64,000 bases of DNA from Stenotrophomonas maltophilia (GCF_900186865.1 NZ_LT906480.1:62001-126000); one strand, 5' to 3'; counted from the first letter of the stretch, positions 23,745 to 31,728 are shown. Notes: generated from the letters alone by a model not told the origin. Translations and numbers: made by a program.

Positions 23745-24030
23745 TGTTGTTGGTGCGGCCCTTTTCGATGGTCAGGCGGTCGCCGCCTTCGCTGGCCGGC
23801 GGCACCCGCGGGCCGTCGTGGCGCAGTACCCGTACGTGCAGGCTGTCGCTGTCCACCCGTGCGCGTGCGACGGTGGCATCCGACGCGGCCAGGCCAAGTG
23901 CGCCGCGCACCCTGTCGCTGTGGCACTGGCCGGAAATCACACCGTCGATCGGCTGTACCTGGGCGACCGGTGTGCTGCTGCAGGCGGCGAGGGCAAAGCA
24001 GACGGCGGCGGTGGCGATGGCGTGTTTCAT
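23722..24030 (-). CDS. I78-like lipoprotein (copy 2)
   Basis: 102 residues; lipoprotein signal with lipobox LAAC at about residue 17. The C-terminal part follows the I78 pattern loosely: a Cys (GQCHSDRV), a Leu/Ala helix, LHVRVLRHDG, GDRLTIEKGRTNNITAIYCG. It is more divergent than copies 1 and 3, so inhibitor function is less certain. AAGGAA lies seven bases before the ATG. The end overlaps the topoisomerase gene. Confidence 0.72.
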   Translation of the reverse strand: MKHAIATAAVCFALAACSSTPVAQVQPIDGVISGQCHSDRVRGALGLAASDATVARARVDSDSLHVRVLRHDGPRVPPASEGGDRLTIEKGRTNNITAIYCG

Positions 24031-24197
24031 GGAGGCGTTCCTTGTGTGATTGCGTGCAGGGTGCGACGGCGCACGTGGTGGCGGAATGAATGCCGTGCAC
24101 ATCATGGACACGGCGCGCTCACTGCCGCCAACAGCAGGGGTGGAGACACTGCAGGAGCGGCGGATGCCGCCCCCCGGTACTGCGGCGCATGCGCCCG

Positions 24198-24220
24198 GTA
24201 GTGCCGGCCACTGGCCGGCA
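24198..24220 (+). repeat. SMAG-type REP palindrome
   Basis: GTAGTGCCGGCCACTGGCC followed by GGCA: GTAG plus an 8-bp-class GC stem, 27 bases before the SDR gene start. Its position in the presumed 5' UTR makes it a possible local mRNA structure. Confidence 0.82.
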
Positions 24221-24247
24221 ATCCCATTCCCCCCCGAGGAGACCTGC

Positions 24248-25366
24248 ATGGCCACCACCAGGAAAACCCCCGCCCGCCGCAAAGCCTCACCCAAGGTGCG
24301 CAAAGGCAGCACTGCAACCAGGACCATCGCCGACCCCGATCGCCCGCGCGTGGTGAAGACTGCAACCCGCAAGGCCGCCGCCAGCGATCCCCGCGCCGCC
24401 CGCGTTGCGGCACGGCAGCGGCGCCTGCAGGACCAGGAGAAGGCCAAGGACGCCCGCGCGGCCAAGAAGGCAACCAAGAAGGCAACAAAGAAGACCGCGA
24501 CCCAGGCCGGAGCACGACGCCAGCCGGAAGCGATGCCGGCGCAGCAGCTGGCCAAGCCCGGGCACGAACACGAACTGGAGCTGGCGCCGCGTTTCCTTGC
24601 ACCCGACTACACCGGCAGCGGCAAACTGCAGGGCATGCGTGCGATCGTCACCGGTGGCGATTCCGGCATCGGCCGCGCGGTGGCGGTGCTGTTCGCACGC
24701 GAAGGTGCCGACGTGGCCGTGCTGCACCTGGACGAGGCCGAGGACGCGGACATCACCCGCCAGCACGTGGAGCGCGAAGGTGGTCGCTGCGTGGTGATCG
24801 CCGGTGACGTGCGCGATCCGCGCTTCTGCAACAAAGCGGTGAAGCAGGTGGCCAAGGCGTTCGGCGGCATCGATATCCTGGTCAACAACGCCGCGTTCCA
24901 GCTGCACTGCGAGCGGCTGGAAGACCTGGAAGACGCGCACCTGCAGGAGACCCTGCAGACCAACATCGGCGGGTACATCCAGATGGCGCGCGCGGTGCTG
25001 CCGCATCTGGGCGAGGGCGCCAGCATCATCAACACCGGTTCGGAAACGGGAATCTTCGGCAGCAAGGCGCTGATCGATTACTCGGCGACCAAGGGCGCGA
25101 TCCACGCGTTCACCAAATCGCTGGCCAGCCAGCTGCTGCCGCGCGGCATCCGGGTCAACTGCGTGGCGCCGGGGCCGGTATGGACGCCGCTCAACCCGGC
25201 CGACAAGCCGGCGCAGGACGTGGCGGAATTTGGCAAGGACAGCGACATGGGCCGGCCTGCACAGCCCGAGGAACTGTCGCCGGCCTACGTGTTCCTGGCC
25301 TCGACGGCCTGTGCCAGTTACATCAGCGGGGTGATCCTGCCGGTGATGGGCGGGCCACGAGGGTGA
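24248..25366 (+). CDS. SDR family oxidoreductase with Lys/Ala-rich histone-like N-terminal tail
   Basis: 372 residues. The C-terminal ~285 are a short-chain dehydrogenase of the YghA/GsiB-like group: AIVTGGDSGIGRAVAV (TGxxxGIG cofactor site), NNAA, catalytic Ser in INTGSETG, YSATKGA (YxxxK), then CVAPGPVWTPL. The first ~85 residues (MATTRKTPARRKASPKVRKG onward, with AAKKATKKATKKTATQAG) are strongly basic and resemble histone H1-like tails. AGGAG precedes ATG 24248. The tail may bind nucleic acid or polyphosphate; the reaction of the enzyme is unknown. Confidence 0.88.
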   Translation: MATTRKTPARRKASPKVRKGSTATRTIADPDRPRVVKTATRKAAASDPRAARVAARQRRLQDQEKAKDARAAKKATKKATKKTATQAGARRQPEAMPAQQLAKPGHEHELELAPRFLAPDYTGSGKLQGMRAIVTGGDSGIGRAVAVLFAREGADVAVLHLDEAEDADITRQHVEREGGRCVVIAGDVRDPRFCNKAVKQVAKAFGGIDILVNNAAFQLHCERLEDLEDAHLQETLQTNIGGYIQMARAVLPHLGEGASIINTGSETGIFGSKALIDYSATKGAIHAFTKSLASQLLPRGIRVNCVAPGPVWTPLNPADKPAQDVAEFGKDSDMGRPAQPEELSPAYVFLASTACASYISGVILPVMGGPRG

Positions 25367-25489
25367 ACAGCACTACGGCGTGGCGCCTGCTGAACGGGGC
25401 TTCGCGCAGGTGTGTGGCGTGTGTCAACGGCTGCGCCAGTGCGGTGGGGTAGGCTGGACTCCCATACCGATCACGTTCAGGGAAAGATC

Positions 25490-26905
25490 ATGCCGGAGAT
25501 GGATATCAGCGCAGCGGCCGATGAAGTCGTCGCCCTGTTGCGGCAGAACGGTGCCCGTGGCGCGGCCGCCCGCCTGGAGGCCCTGCACAACGGCCAGCGT
25601 GCGGTGGTGCAGGAATCGCTGGATCGCTACATCGCGGCGCGGGGCGCCACCGAGCTTGAGGCGCTGCGACGGAGCGGTGGCGTATCCGCCACCGACGCGG
25701 CCATGGTCAAGCCGATGCTGGATCGCCTGAGCGACGCGACGCGCCCACCGCGCATGCCCGACGCCGCGGAGACTGCGTGCCTGAGCCAGGCCCAGCAGTA
25801 CGACGTGTATGGCAGTATCGTGGCCCAGCGCGGCAACGCCGCAGCGAACGATGCGATGGCCACGCAGGATCGCGTGGTGCTGGGGCTGCGCGACGAGAAC
25901 CGCACCACCGAGGCGCGAGGACGTGGTGTCTACGACGACCGCATCGTGGTGCTGTGGAAGGATGCGCAGGGCCACGGTCATGTGCGCGAGTTCAACCAGG
26001 CCACGACAGAACCGACCGCCCAGTACGACGGACACGCCAAGACCACGCCACGCAGCCCTGGCTTCGGCAACGTGGCGCCGCGTACCAAGACCGAGGGCGA
26101 GGACGTCAACGGCGACCGGGTCAAGGATCTTGGACGGTTGGGCGAAGGCACCACCGAGATGCGCGCGACCACGCATCCGCGCAACGGCCATCCCGATGAG
26201 TTCGCGTTGCGCCCTTCGCAGGCGGCGATCACCGCCGGCGCTGGACGGGTGGAGCGCGACAGCAATGGCGATGGCTGGTTCGATGCGCGCGATACCCAGG
26301 GCGTGCAGCACCTCAACGACACCTTCAAGATCCATCGTGGCAGCCGGTCCAATACCGATTCGGCGGGCTGCCAGACCATCGGCGGCGGTGAGTACGACGA
26401 CTTCGTGGCGACGGTACGCGGCACCCCCGGGCAGAACCGCTGGCAGTATGTGCTGACCTCGGTTGCGCCGGGCCAGGCGCGCGGGCTGGGACAGGACACG
26501 CCGCTCGCGGCCAATGACGATCCCCGGCAGCCGCAGCATCGCGACCATGCCCTGCAGCAGCAGATCAGCACGCACCTGCAGGCCTTGGGCGGGCGCTACG
26601 CCGAGCATGCCGATGACTACAGTCTGGTCTTGCTGCGCGAAGCGAAGGCCGCAGGCATCACCCGGGTCGACCAGATCGTGGCCAGCAATCCCAGTGGCGG
26701 CCGCGCTGCGGGTGAGACACTGTTCCTGGTGCAGGGCAATCCGGGCGATCCGGCGGCCGTGCGCGCAGGCGTCAACGCAGCCGAGGTGCGCGAGACTGCG
26801 GTGGAAACCAGCCTGCGCCAGCTGCAGCAGCAAGCGCGCGAACAGGGTGCACCCGTGCCCGCGCCGGCACAGCAGCACGAAGCACCCGCGATGGGAGGAC
26901 GTTGA
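25490..26905 (+). CDS. putative X-T4SS antibacterial effector (XVIPCD-like C-terminus)
   Basis: 471 residues, no signal peptide. The C-terminal ~110 residues match the XVIPCD secretion signal recognised by VirD4 in Xanthomonadales T4SSs: GITRVDQIVAS (about 389), LFLVQGNPGDPAAVRAGV (about 411), then a Gln-rich end (LRQLQQQAREQ). The central part has two EF-hand-like loops (DVNGDRVKD, residues 205-213; DSNGDGWFD, 257-265) and FKIHRG...SAGCQTI with His282 and Cys294, like the catalytic region of L,D-transpeptidase-type enzymes. Inferred: peptidoglycan-targeting toxin. The lipoprotein gene three bases downstream is the likely immunity partner. No T4SS genes lie in the window. Confidence 0.72.
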   Translation: MPEMDISAAADEVVALLRQNGARGAAARLEALHNGQRAVVQESLDRYIAARGATELEALRRSGGVSATDAAMVKPMLDRLSDATRPPRMPDAAETACLSQAQQYDVYGSIVAQRGNAAANDAMATQDRVVLGLRDENRTTEARGRGVYDDRIVVLWKDAQGHGHVREFNQATTEPTAQYDGHAKTTPRSPGFGNVAPRTKTEGEDVNGDRVKDLGRLGEGTTEMRATTHPRNGHPDEFALRPSQAAITAGAGRVERDSNGDGWFDARDTQGVQHLNDTFKIHRGSRSNTDSAGCQTIGGGEYDDFVATVRGTPGQNRWQYVLTSVAPGQARGLGQDTPLAANDDPRQPQHRDHALQQQISTHLQALGGRYAEHADDYSLVLLREAKAAGITRVDQIVASNPSGGRAAGETLFLVQGNPGDPAAVRAGVNAAEVRETAVETSLRQLQQQAREQGAPVPAPAQQHEAPAMGGR

Positions 26906-26908
26906 AGG

Positions 26909-27721
26909 ATGGTCCGTCTACCCTTGATGTCCGGTTTGCCGTGGGTGTTGCTGCTGGCGTGCAGCGCATGCGCACCCGCCGGGGAGCACACCGTGCCGGT
27001 CGCACCTGCTGCGAAGCCTGAGGCGAAACCGGAGACCTTGCCTGCGCAGGCAGGACCCACTGAACGCGGATTGCCTGCATTGCCGGAAGCTTCCGGCAGC
27101 GCCCATTCCGGCGGCCGCTACGCTGCGCTGCCCGAACCGGCCAGGCGGGTGCTGGCGCAGTTGAAGTGCAACGTGGAGAGTGCCGGCAATGCACAGGTGC
27201 TTTCCATTCCCGCGCAGGGTGGCCAGCAGGATTTCATGGTCACCGATCGCAGCGGACCGCGTTTCCGCTACTGGATGCGCTCGTTCTCCAGCAATGGCGG
27301 TACCACCGGGTATCTCGTGCAGCTGCAGGACTGCCCAGCAACCACCACGGGCATGCGCGCCTACATCGCACAGGGAGCCGCACCGCTGCAGGATGTCACC
27401 GCGTCGTTGCTGGCGCAGGCCGAGCTGCCTGATACGGCGACGATGACGGCTTACCAGGACAGGGGCGCGGGCGATCTGTTCGCCTTCATCGGGCAGCTGG
27501 ACAAGGTGCCGGTGGTGCGCTGGGTGGCCGAAGCCGACCCCGAGCAGCCATTGGCCGACGATGCGCGCAGCTTCGACCATGGCAATGCCATCCACGGCGG
27601 TTTCCTGCGCTGGAACCAGGATCACTTCGAAGTGGCCAGGACCGTGCCGGCCGGGCTATGGCCCTGCGATGACAGCCCGTTACTGCCGTGCAGGGGCGAC
27701 CCGTTCGTGACTGGGCGTTGA
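26909..27721 (+). CDS. putative immunity lipoprotein for the upstream T4SS effector
   Basis: 270-residue lipoprotein: lipobox LLAC (Cys18), Pro/Ala/Lys spacer, then a soluble domain with four or more Cys (KCNVES, DCPATT, WPCDDSPLLPC). No enzymatic motif or known family recognised. It starts three bases after the effector stop with its ribosome site overlapping the stop, so it is translationally coupled. Envelope location and coupling are the usual layout of X-Tfi immunity proteins against periplasmic X-Tfe toxins. Its last 42 bases overlap the convergent serine hydrolase gene. Confidence 0.62.
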   Translation: MVRLPLMSGLPWVLLLACSACAPAGEHTVPVAPAAKPEAKPETLPAQAGPTERGLPALPEASGSAHSGGRYAALPEPARRVLAQLKCNVESAGNAQVLSIPAQGGQQDFMVTDRSGPRFRYWMRSFSSNGGTTGYLVQLQDCPATTTGMRAYIAQGAAPLQDVTASLLAQAELPDTATMTAYQDRGAGDLFAFIGQLDKVPVVRWVAEADPEQPLADDARSFDHGNAIHGGFLRWNQDHFEVARTVPAGLWPCDDSPLLPCRGDPFVTGR

Positions 27722-28807
27722 GGCATCGCGCGCATAGAAATCGGCAATGCGTGGAATGAACTGCTGCGGATTGGCACCGACAAGATTGGTCAGCACCACC
27801 ACCGCCACGCCGCGCTCGGGATAGACCACGAACGCCGAGCGCGCACCGCCGATACCGGCCACCTGAAGGTCGGGCGATGCGCGCAGTACCGGCCAGCCCC
27901 CCGCCCACGGGCCGGCACGGCCATCCGCCAGGCGCTCTGCGCTCCACATCCGCCGCAGGGCGGTCTCCGGCAGCAGGCGGCCTTCGGTCAGCGCGACCAG
28001 CCAGCGCGCGGTGTCGTCGGCGGTGGTGAGGATGCCGCCACCGGCCCACAGCGAAGGCGGTATGTCGTAGAACCAGTGCGACAGGCGGGACGGTGCATCC
28101 GCAGCGTCGGTGGCACGCGGGGCCAGGCTGTACATCGTCGCCGCATCCGGAATCAGGTCGTAGCTGTCGCCGAAGGTGGTGCGGGCCATGCGCGCGCTGC
28201 TGAACTGGCCGGTGGCGAGGAAACGTTCGTAGGGCATGCCGGATTGCTTCGCGATGATTCGTGCCAGCAGTACGTAGTTGGTCTGGTTGTAGGCGAAGCG
28301 CTGCCCGGGTTCGGCTTCGAGCGGCTGCGCAGTGACGGCCGCCCACGCCTGCGCTTCTGAGCCACCGCCCAGCAGTCCCTTCGCATCAAGGATGTCGGGA
28401 AGGCCGGAGGTATGCGCCAGCAGCTGGTGTATGCGTACGTCGCTCCACGCTGGCGGAAGGTCATCCAGGTAGCGCGAGGCCGGCGCGTCCAGATCCAGCT
28501 GCCCCTGCTGGGCCAGTTGCGCGGCGGCCACGCCGGTGAACGCCTTGGTGGCCGAATTGAGCGGGAAACGGGTGTCGCGCGAGGCAAGCACACCGTTCTC
28601 CACGTTGGCCAGCCCGTAGGCCTCGGACAACACGGTCTGCCCGTCCTTGACCACCGCGATCTGCAATCCCGGGATGCGCTGCTCCAGCATGATCTGGCGG
28701 ATCAGGCGGCGGGTCTGGTCGTTGGCCTGGTCCTGGCTGGCAGAGACAGCGGCGAAGGGCAGTGCACTGATGAGCATGAGCAGGACTCGGAGCATTGGGC
28801 GAGACAT
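27680..28807 (-). CDS. serine hydrolase of the class C beta-lactamase/PBP family
   Basis: 375 residues with a Sec signal (MLRVLLMLISALPFAAVSA). Motifs: SATKAF (SxxK with the nucleophile Ser), HTSGLPD, and YNQTNYVLLARII (Y-x-N equivalent). This places it among beta-lactamase-related esterases/carboxypeptidases (AmpC-like fold, PF00144); true beta-lactamase activity cannot be judged. A start at 28807 (MSRPML) or 28795 is chosen because upstream sequence has no signal-like character. It is divergent from the blaI/M56 pair across a strong operator and is likely their target. Confidence 0.85.
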   Translation of the reverse strand: MSRPMLRVLLMLISALPFAAVSASQDQANDQTRRLIRQIMLEQRIPGLQIAVVKDGQTVLSEAYGLANVENGVLASRDTRFPLNSATKAFTGVAAAQLAQQGQLDLDAPASRYLDDLPPAWSDVRIHQLLAHTSGLPDILDAKGLLGGGSEAQAWAAVTAQPLEAEPGQRFAYNQTNYVLLARIIAKQSGMPYERFLATGQFSSARMARTTFGDSYDLIPDAATMYSLAPRATDAADAPSRLSHWFYDIPPSLWAGGGILTTADDTARWLVALTEGRLLPETALRRMWSAERLADGRAGPWAGGWPVLRASPDLQVAGIGGARSAFVVYPERGVAVVVLTNLVGANPQQFIPRIADFYARDASTPSHERVAPARQ

Positions 28808-28909
28808 GCGGAATTCCAGCGGGGCGTTGCGGATCGGATGCAGCGGGCGGATCAAAGGTTTAAGCACTCGGTGGTGCCTACCGTTCGTCGGCCCATGACT
28901 TCCGGGGGA

Positions 28910-28956
28910 TTGACTACAGCTGTCGTCAAGCTGACAGTGACGACACGTGTAGTCAA
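28910..28956. promoter_or_regulatory. BlaI-type operator in the divergent promoter region
   Basis: An 18-bp inverted repeat, TTGACTACAGCTGTCGTC (28910-28927) and GACGACACGTGTAGTCAA (28939-28956), differs only in the two central bases of each arm. Each arm is itself a dyad of the ACTACA-nn-TGT-GT type, matching the TACA/TGTA core bound by BlaI/MecI repressors. The TTGACT at each end could also be a -35 box reading toward the other side. It lies 12 bases before blaI and ~100 bases before the serine hydrolase, so one operator could serve both. Confidence 0.8.
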
Positions 28957-28968
28957 GGGAGTGGTGTC

Positions 28969-29355
28969 ATGCGTGGCAAGACCATCGGGGACCAGGAACT
29001 GGCCCTGCTGCAGTACATCGATGAACATGCGCCGGCCAGCGTCGGCGAGGTCGCCAGTGGCTACGGCGAGGCCCGCGGCCTGGCCCGTTCCACCGTGCTG
29101 ACGATGATGGAGCGGCTGCGGGCGAAGGGGTATCTTCAGCGCCGGCAGCAGGACGGCGTCTACCGCTACCAGGCCACCCGTGGCCCGCAGAGCGTGCTGC
29201 AGGGTGCCGTGGCCCAGTTCGTCGACAACACCCTGCAGGGCTCGGTGTCGCCGTTCGTGGCCTACCTGTCGCAGCGCCAGCAGGTCAGCGACAACGAGCT
29301 GGCCGAGCTGGAAGCGCTGGTCGCCCAACTCCAATCGCGTCGCCACGAGGGCTGA
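28969..29355 (+). CDS. BlaI/MecI family transcriptional repressor
   Basis: 128-residue winged-helix repressor. ARSTVLTMMERLRAKGYLQRR is the recognition helix region, and the C-terminal helices (AQFVDNTLQGSVSPFVAYL) form the dimerisation part. AGGGAG is seven bases before the ATG. It is followed after three bases by the M56 gene, the usual BlaI-BlaR1 order. Expected to bind 28910-28956 and to be inactivated when the M56 partner signals. Confidence 0.93.
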   Translation: MRGKTIGDQELALLQYIDEHAPASVGEVASGYGEARGLARSTVLTMMERLRAKGYLQRRQQDGVYRYQATRGPQSVLQGAVAQFVDNTLQGSVSPFVAYLSQRQQVSDNELAELEALVAQLQSRRHEG

Positions 29356-29358
29356 GCC

Positions 29359-31347
29359 ATGGACACCACGATGCTGATTCCGATGCTGGAACGGTTGGGC
29401 TGGACCAGCCTGCAGACCGTGCTGCTGGTGGCGCTGGTGTACGGCCTGTGCCGCGCGCTGCCGTCGCTGTCGGCGGCGACCCGCTGCCGCCTGTGGTGGC
29501 TGGTCTCGCTGCAGGCTGTGCTCGGCCTGTTCTGGAGCCAGCCGTTGCAGTTGGCCTGGCTGCCGGCGCCGCAGGCGGTGGCGATGACCGCGACCGACGT
29601 GGCCGCTGACATCGTCTACCCGCTGGCCCCGGAGGCCTCTGCGCAGTTGCTGGCCGCGATGCCGCTGCCCACGGCCGAAGTACCGGCAGTTGCATGGTGG
29701 GCGGTCGCACTGTCCGCGCTGTGGCTGTCCGGCGTGCTGGTGATGGCGCTGCGCACCTTCGGTGAGTGGCGCCGCTGCCGCGCACTGCTGGCTGCGGCGT
29801 ATCCCTGCGAGGACGAAGCGCTGGTGCAGGCCCTGCAGCTGGCCTCCGATGCCCACGGCGTGCACCGTGCGCCGCGGCTGTGGATGAGCACGCAGGTGGA
29901 CGCACCGCAGCTGGTCGGGCCGTTCCGCCCGGTGCTGCTGCTGCCGGCCGGCGACAACGTCCTGCAGGGCGATGCGCTGGACCTGGCACTGACCCACGAA
30001 CTGCAGCACCTGCAGCGCCGTGACCTGCAATGGGGCCTGCTGCCCGCGCTGGCCCAGCACCTGTTCTTCTTCCACCCGCTGCTGCGCCTGTCGGTGCGCG
30101 AATACGCGCAGGCCCGCGAGGAAGCCGTGGATGCGGCGGTGGTCGGCCAGCATGGCGCCAGCCGCCAGGCCTATGGCCGCCTGTTGCTGCAGCTGGGCGT
30201 GGCCCCGCAGCCGCATCTGGGCGTGGCCAGCGCCGCACCGAGCACCACCAGCCTCAAGCGTCGCCTGCTTTCGCTGCAGTCGCACCGGTCCTGCCCGCGT
30301 CTGCTGGCGGTGGCGCTGACCGCTGTGGTGGTGGTGGTGGGCGTGGCACCGATGCGGCTGGTCGCAGCGCCGGTGCCGCCGGCCCCGCCCGCACCTCCGG
30401 CCGCCCCGAAGGCCGTGGTGCCGCCCCCGCCGAAGGCTCCGGAAGCCCCGCCCGCACCAGCCTCGGCCGCGCGCGTTCCGGCCGAGCCGGTGGCTCCCGC
30501 ACCGCCCGCAGAACCGGCCGATATGGAAGAACCCTCCGGTCCTGACGATGCCGATGTGGCCGATGTCGACGATGCCGCTGGCATGGATGAGGACCATGAC
30601 GGCACGACCACCACCTCCTCCATCACGACCTACGGTCGCCTCGATCTGGGCAAGTCGCCCCGGGAGGCCTTCGTGCTGGTCGATGGTGATTCGACCTTCG
30701 CCAACGGCGGCATGGACGACGTGATGGTGGCCCGCAGGCAGCTCGGCAAGGGCCCGGCGCTGTGGTTCCGCCAGGGCGACAAGCGCTATGTGGTGCGCGA
30801 CCCGATGTTGATCCAGTCGCTGCAGCGCGCCTATGCCGGTGCGGCGGACCTTGGTCGCCAGCAGAGCGAACTGGGCCGCCAGCAGAGTGCGCTGGGCCGC
30901 CAGCAGGGCGACCTGGGCAAGCAGATGGGTGAGATGGGGCGTCTGCAGGGTGAAGAGGCGCGCCGCCTGGCACTGGCCGCAGCGGAGGCCGCGCGCAGTG
31001 CGATGGCCGCGCATGACATCAACCGCGAAGCGGCGGCCGAAGCGGCGAAGGCGGCGCGGGGCGCGACCAACGACGCGGCGGTTGCACGTGAGGCCGCACG
31101 TGAGGCTGCCGCCGAGGCGCGTCGTGCGATGCAGGAAGTGGACAACGAAACCGCGCGTGCCAGCCGCACCCGCGCCATGCAGCGTCTGGCCAGCCAGCAG
31201 TCTGAACTGGCCAGCCGCCAGGCGGCGCTGGGCAGCCAACAGGCCGCGTTGGGCGAGCGCCAGGCACGCGTGCATGCGCAGGCATCGCAGCAGGCGCAGC
31301 AGGTGATCGCGCGCGCACTGGCCAGTGGCAAGGCCGAGCGACTCTGA
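29359..31347 (+). CDS. BlaR1-like M56 metallopeptidase with coiled-coil C-terminus
   Basis: 662-residue membrane protein. N-terminal hydrophobic helices, cytoplasmic M56 domain with HELQHLQRRD (HExxH, His213) and REEAVDAAVVG, and a further helix near 30300-30370. Then comes a long Pro/Ala linker, an acidic Asp/Glu segment, a unique ~60-residue segment (GRLDLGKSPREAFVLVDGD), and two Gln-rich heptad series, LGRQQSELGRQQSALGRQQ (from nt 30850) and SQQSELASRQAALGSQQ (nt 31192 on). There is no penicillin-binding domain as in BlaR1, so the inducing signal must differ. Confidence 0.85.
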   Translation: MDTTMLIPMLERLGWTSLQTVLLVALVYGLCRALPSLSAATRCRLWWLVSLQAVLGLFWSQPLQLAWLPAPQAVAMTATDVAADIVYPLAPEASAQLLAAMPLPTAEVPAVAWWAVALSALWLSGVLVMALRTFGEWRRCRALLAAAYPCEDEALVQALQLASDAHGVHRAPRLWMSTQVDAPQLVGPFRPVLLLPAGDNVLQGDALDLALTHELQHLQRRDLQWGLLPALAQHLFFFHPLLRLSVREYAQAREEAVDAAVVGQHGASRQAYGRLLLQLGVAPQPHLGVASAAPSTTSLKRRLLSLQSHRSCPRLLAVALTAVVVVVGVAPMRLVAAPVPPAPPAPPAAPKAVVPPPPKAPEAPPAPASAARVPAEPVAPAPPAEPADMEEPSGPDDADVADVDDAAGMDEDHDGTTTTSSITTYGRLDLGKSPREAFVLVDGDSTFANGGMDDVMVARRQLGKGPALWFRQGDKRYVVRDPMLIQSLQRAYAGAADLGRQQSELGRQQSALGRQQGDLGKQMGEMGRLQGEEARRLALAAAEAARSAMAAHDINREAAAEAAKAARGATNDAAVAREAAREAAAEARRAMQEVDNETARASRTRAMQRLASQQSELASRQAALGSQQAALGERQARVHAQASQQAQQVIARALASGKAERL

Positions 31348-31350
31348 TCG

Positions 31351-31404
31351 GTAGTGCCGGCCGCTGGCCGGCAATGGGGGGTGCCGGCCAGCGCCGGCAC
31401 TACC
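31351..31404. repeat. inverted pair of SMAG repeats
   Basis: GTAGTGCCGGCCGCTGGCC+GGC at 31351-31372 (plus) and its inverted relative at 31381-31404 (ending GGCACTACC). They sit between the convergent M56 and I78 genes; together they could fold into one long hairpin in either transcript. Confidence 0.85.
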
Positions 31405-31413
31405 CTGGGAACA

Positions 31414-31728
31414 TCAACCGCAGCTGGCGCGCTCGATGCGGTTCTGCGCATCCACCTGCACGGTCACGCGGTCCTGGCGGAAGTCCATGGTCACCGCCAT
31501 GCCTGGCTTGACCACCCGTGCATTGCGCGCACCGCTGTCAGCCACCAGTTTCTTGATCGTGGCTTCGTCGGCGGTCCTGCCGGTGAAGGCGTCCAGCGCC
31601 TCCGGTTTGCATTCGTGCGCGGCATCGGCCACGGGCGCTGGCGCGGGATCACGGGAGGTGCTGCTGCCGGCATGACTGCAGGCGGCCAAGGGCAGGATGG
31701 CGAGCAGGACCAGGGGATTGAGGCGCAT
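31414..31728 (-). CDS. I78-family peptidase inhibitor-like lipoprotein (copy 3)
   Basis: 104 residues: lipobox LPLAAC (Cys ~17), spacer, and a good I78 domain: ECKPEALDAFTGRTADEATI, SGARNARVVKPGMAVTMDFR, QDRVTVQVDAQNRIERASCG, with the two expected Cys. GGAG lies seven bases before the ATG at 31728. It is a separate unit downstream of the MrfB-like gene on the same strand, 66 bases away. Confidence 0.85.
   Translation of the reverse strand: MRLNPLVLLAILPLAACSHAGSSTSRDPAPAPVADAAHECKPEALDAFTGRTADEATIKKLVADSGARNARVVKPGMAVTMDFRQDRVTVQVDAQNRIERASCG

Noticed and set aside
27680..28807. Calling the serine hydrolase AmpC beta-lactamase
   Set aside because: SxxK and Y-x-N-like motifs are shared with many esterases and DD-peptidases; no clear KTG motif was found, so only the superfamily is stated.
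29359..31347. Calling the M56 protein a true BlaR1 penicillin sensor
   Set aside because: The C-terminal penicillin-binding domain is absent; only the BlaI pairing and the peptidase domain are shared.
28852..31374. 840-codon open frame antisense to the blaI-M56 genes
   Set aside because: It would cover the BlaI operator and the start of blaI; its Arg/His/Gly repeats are the reverse of the coiled-coil and Pro-rich codons.
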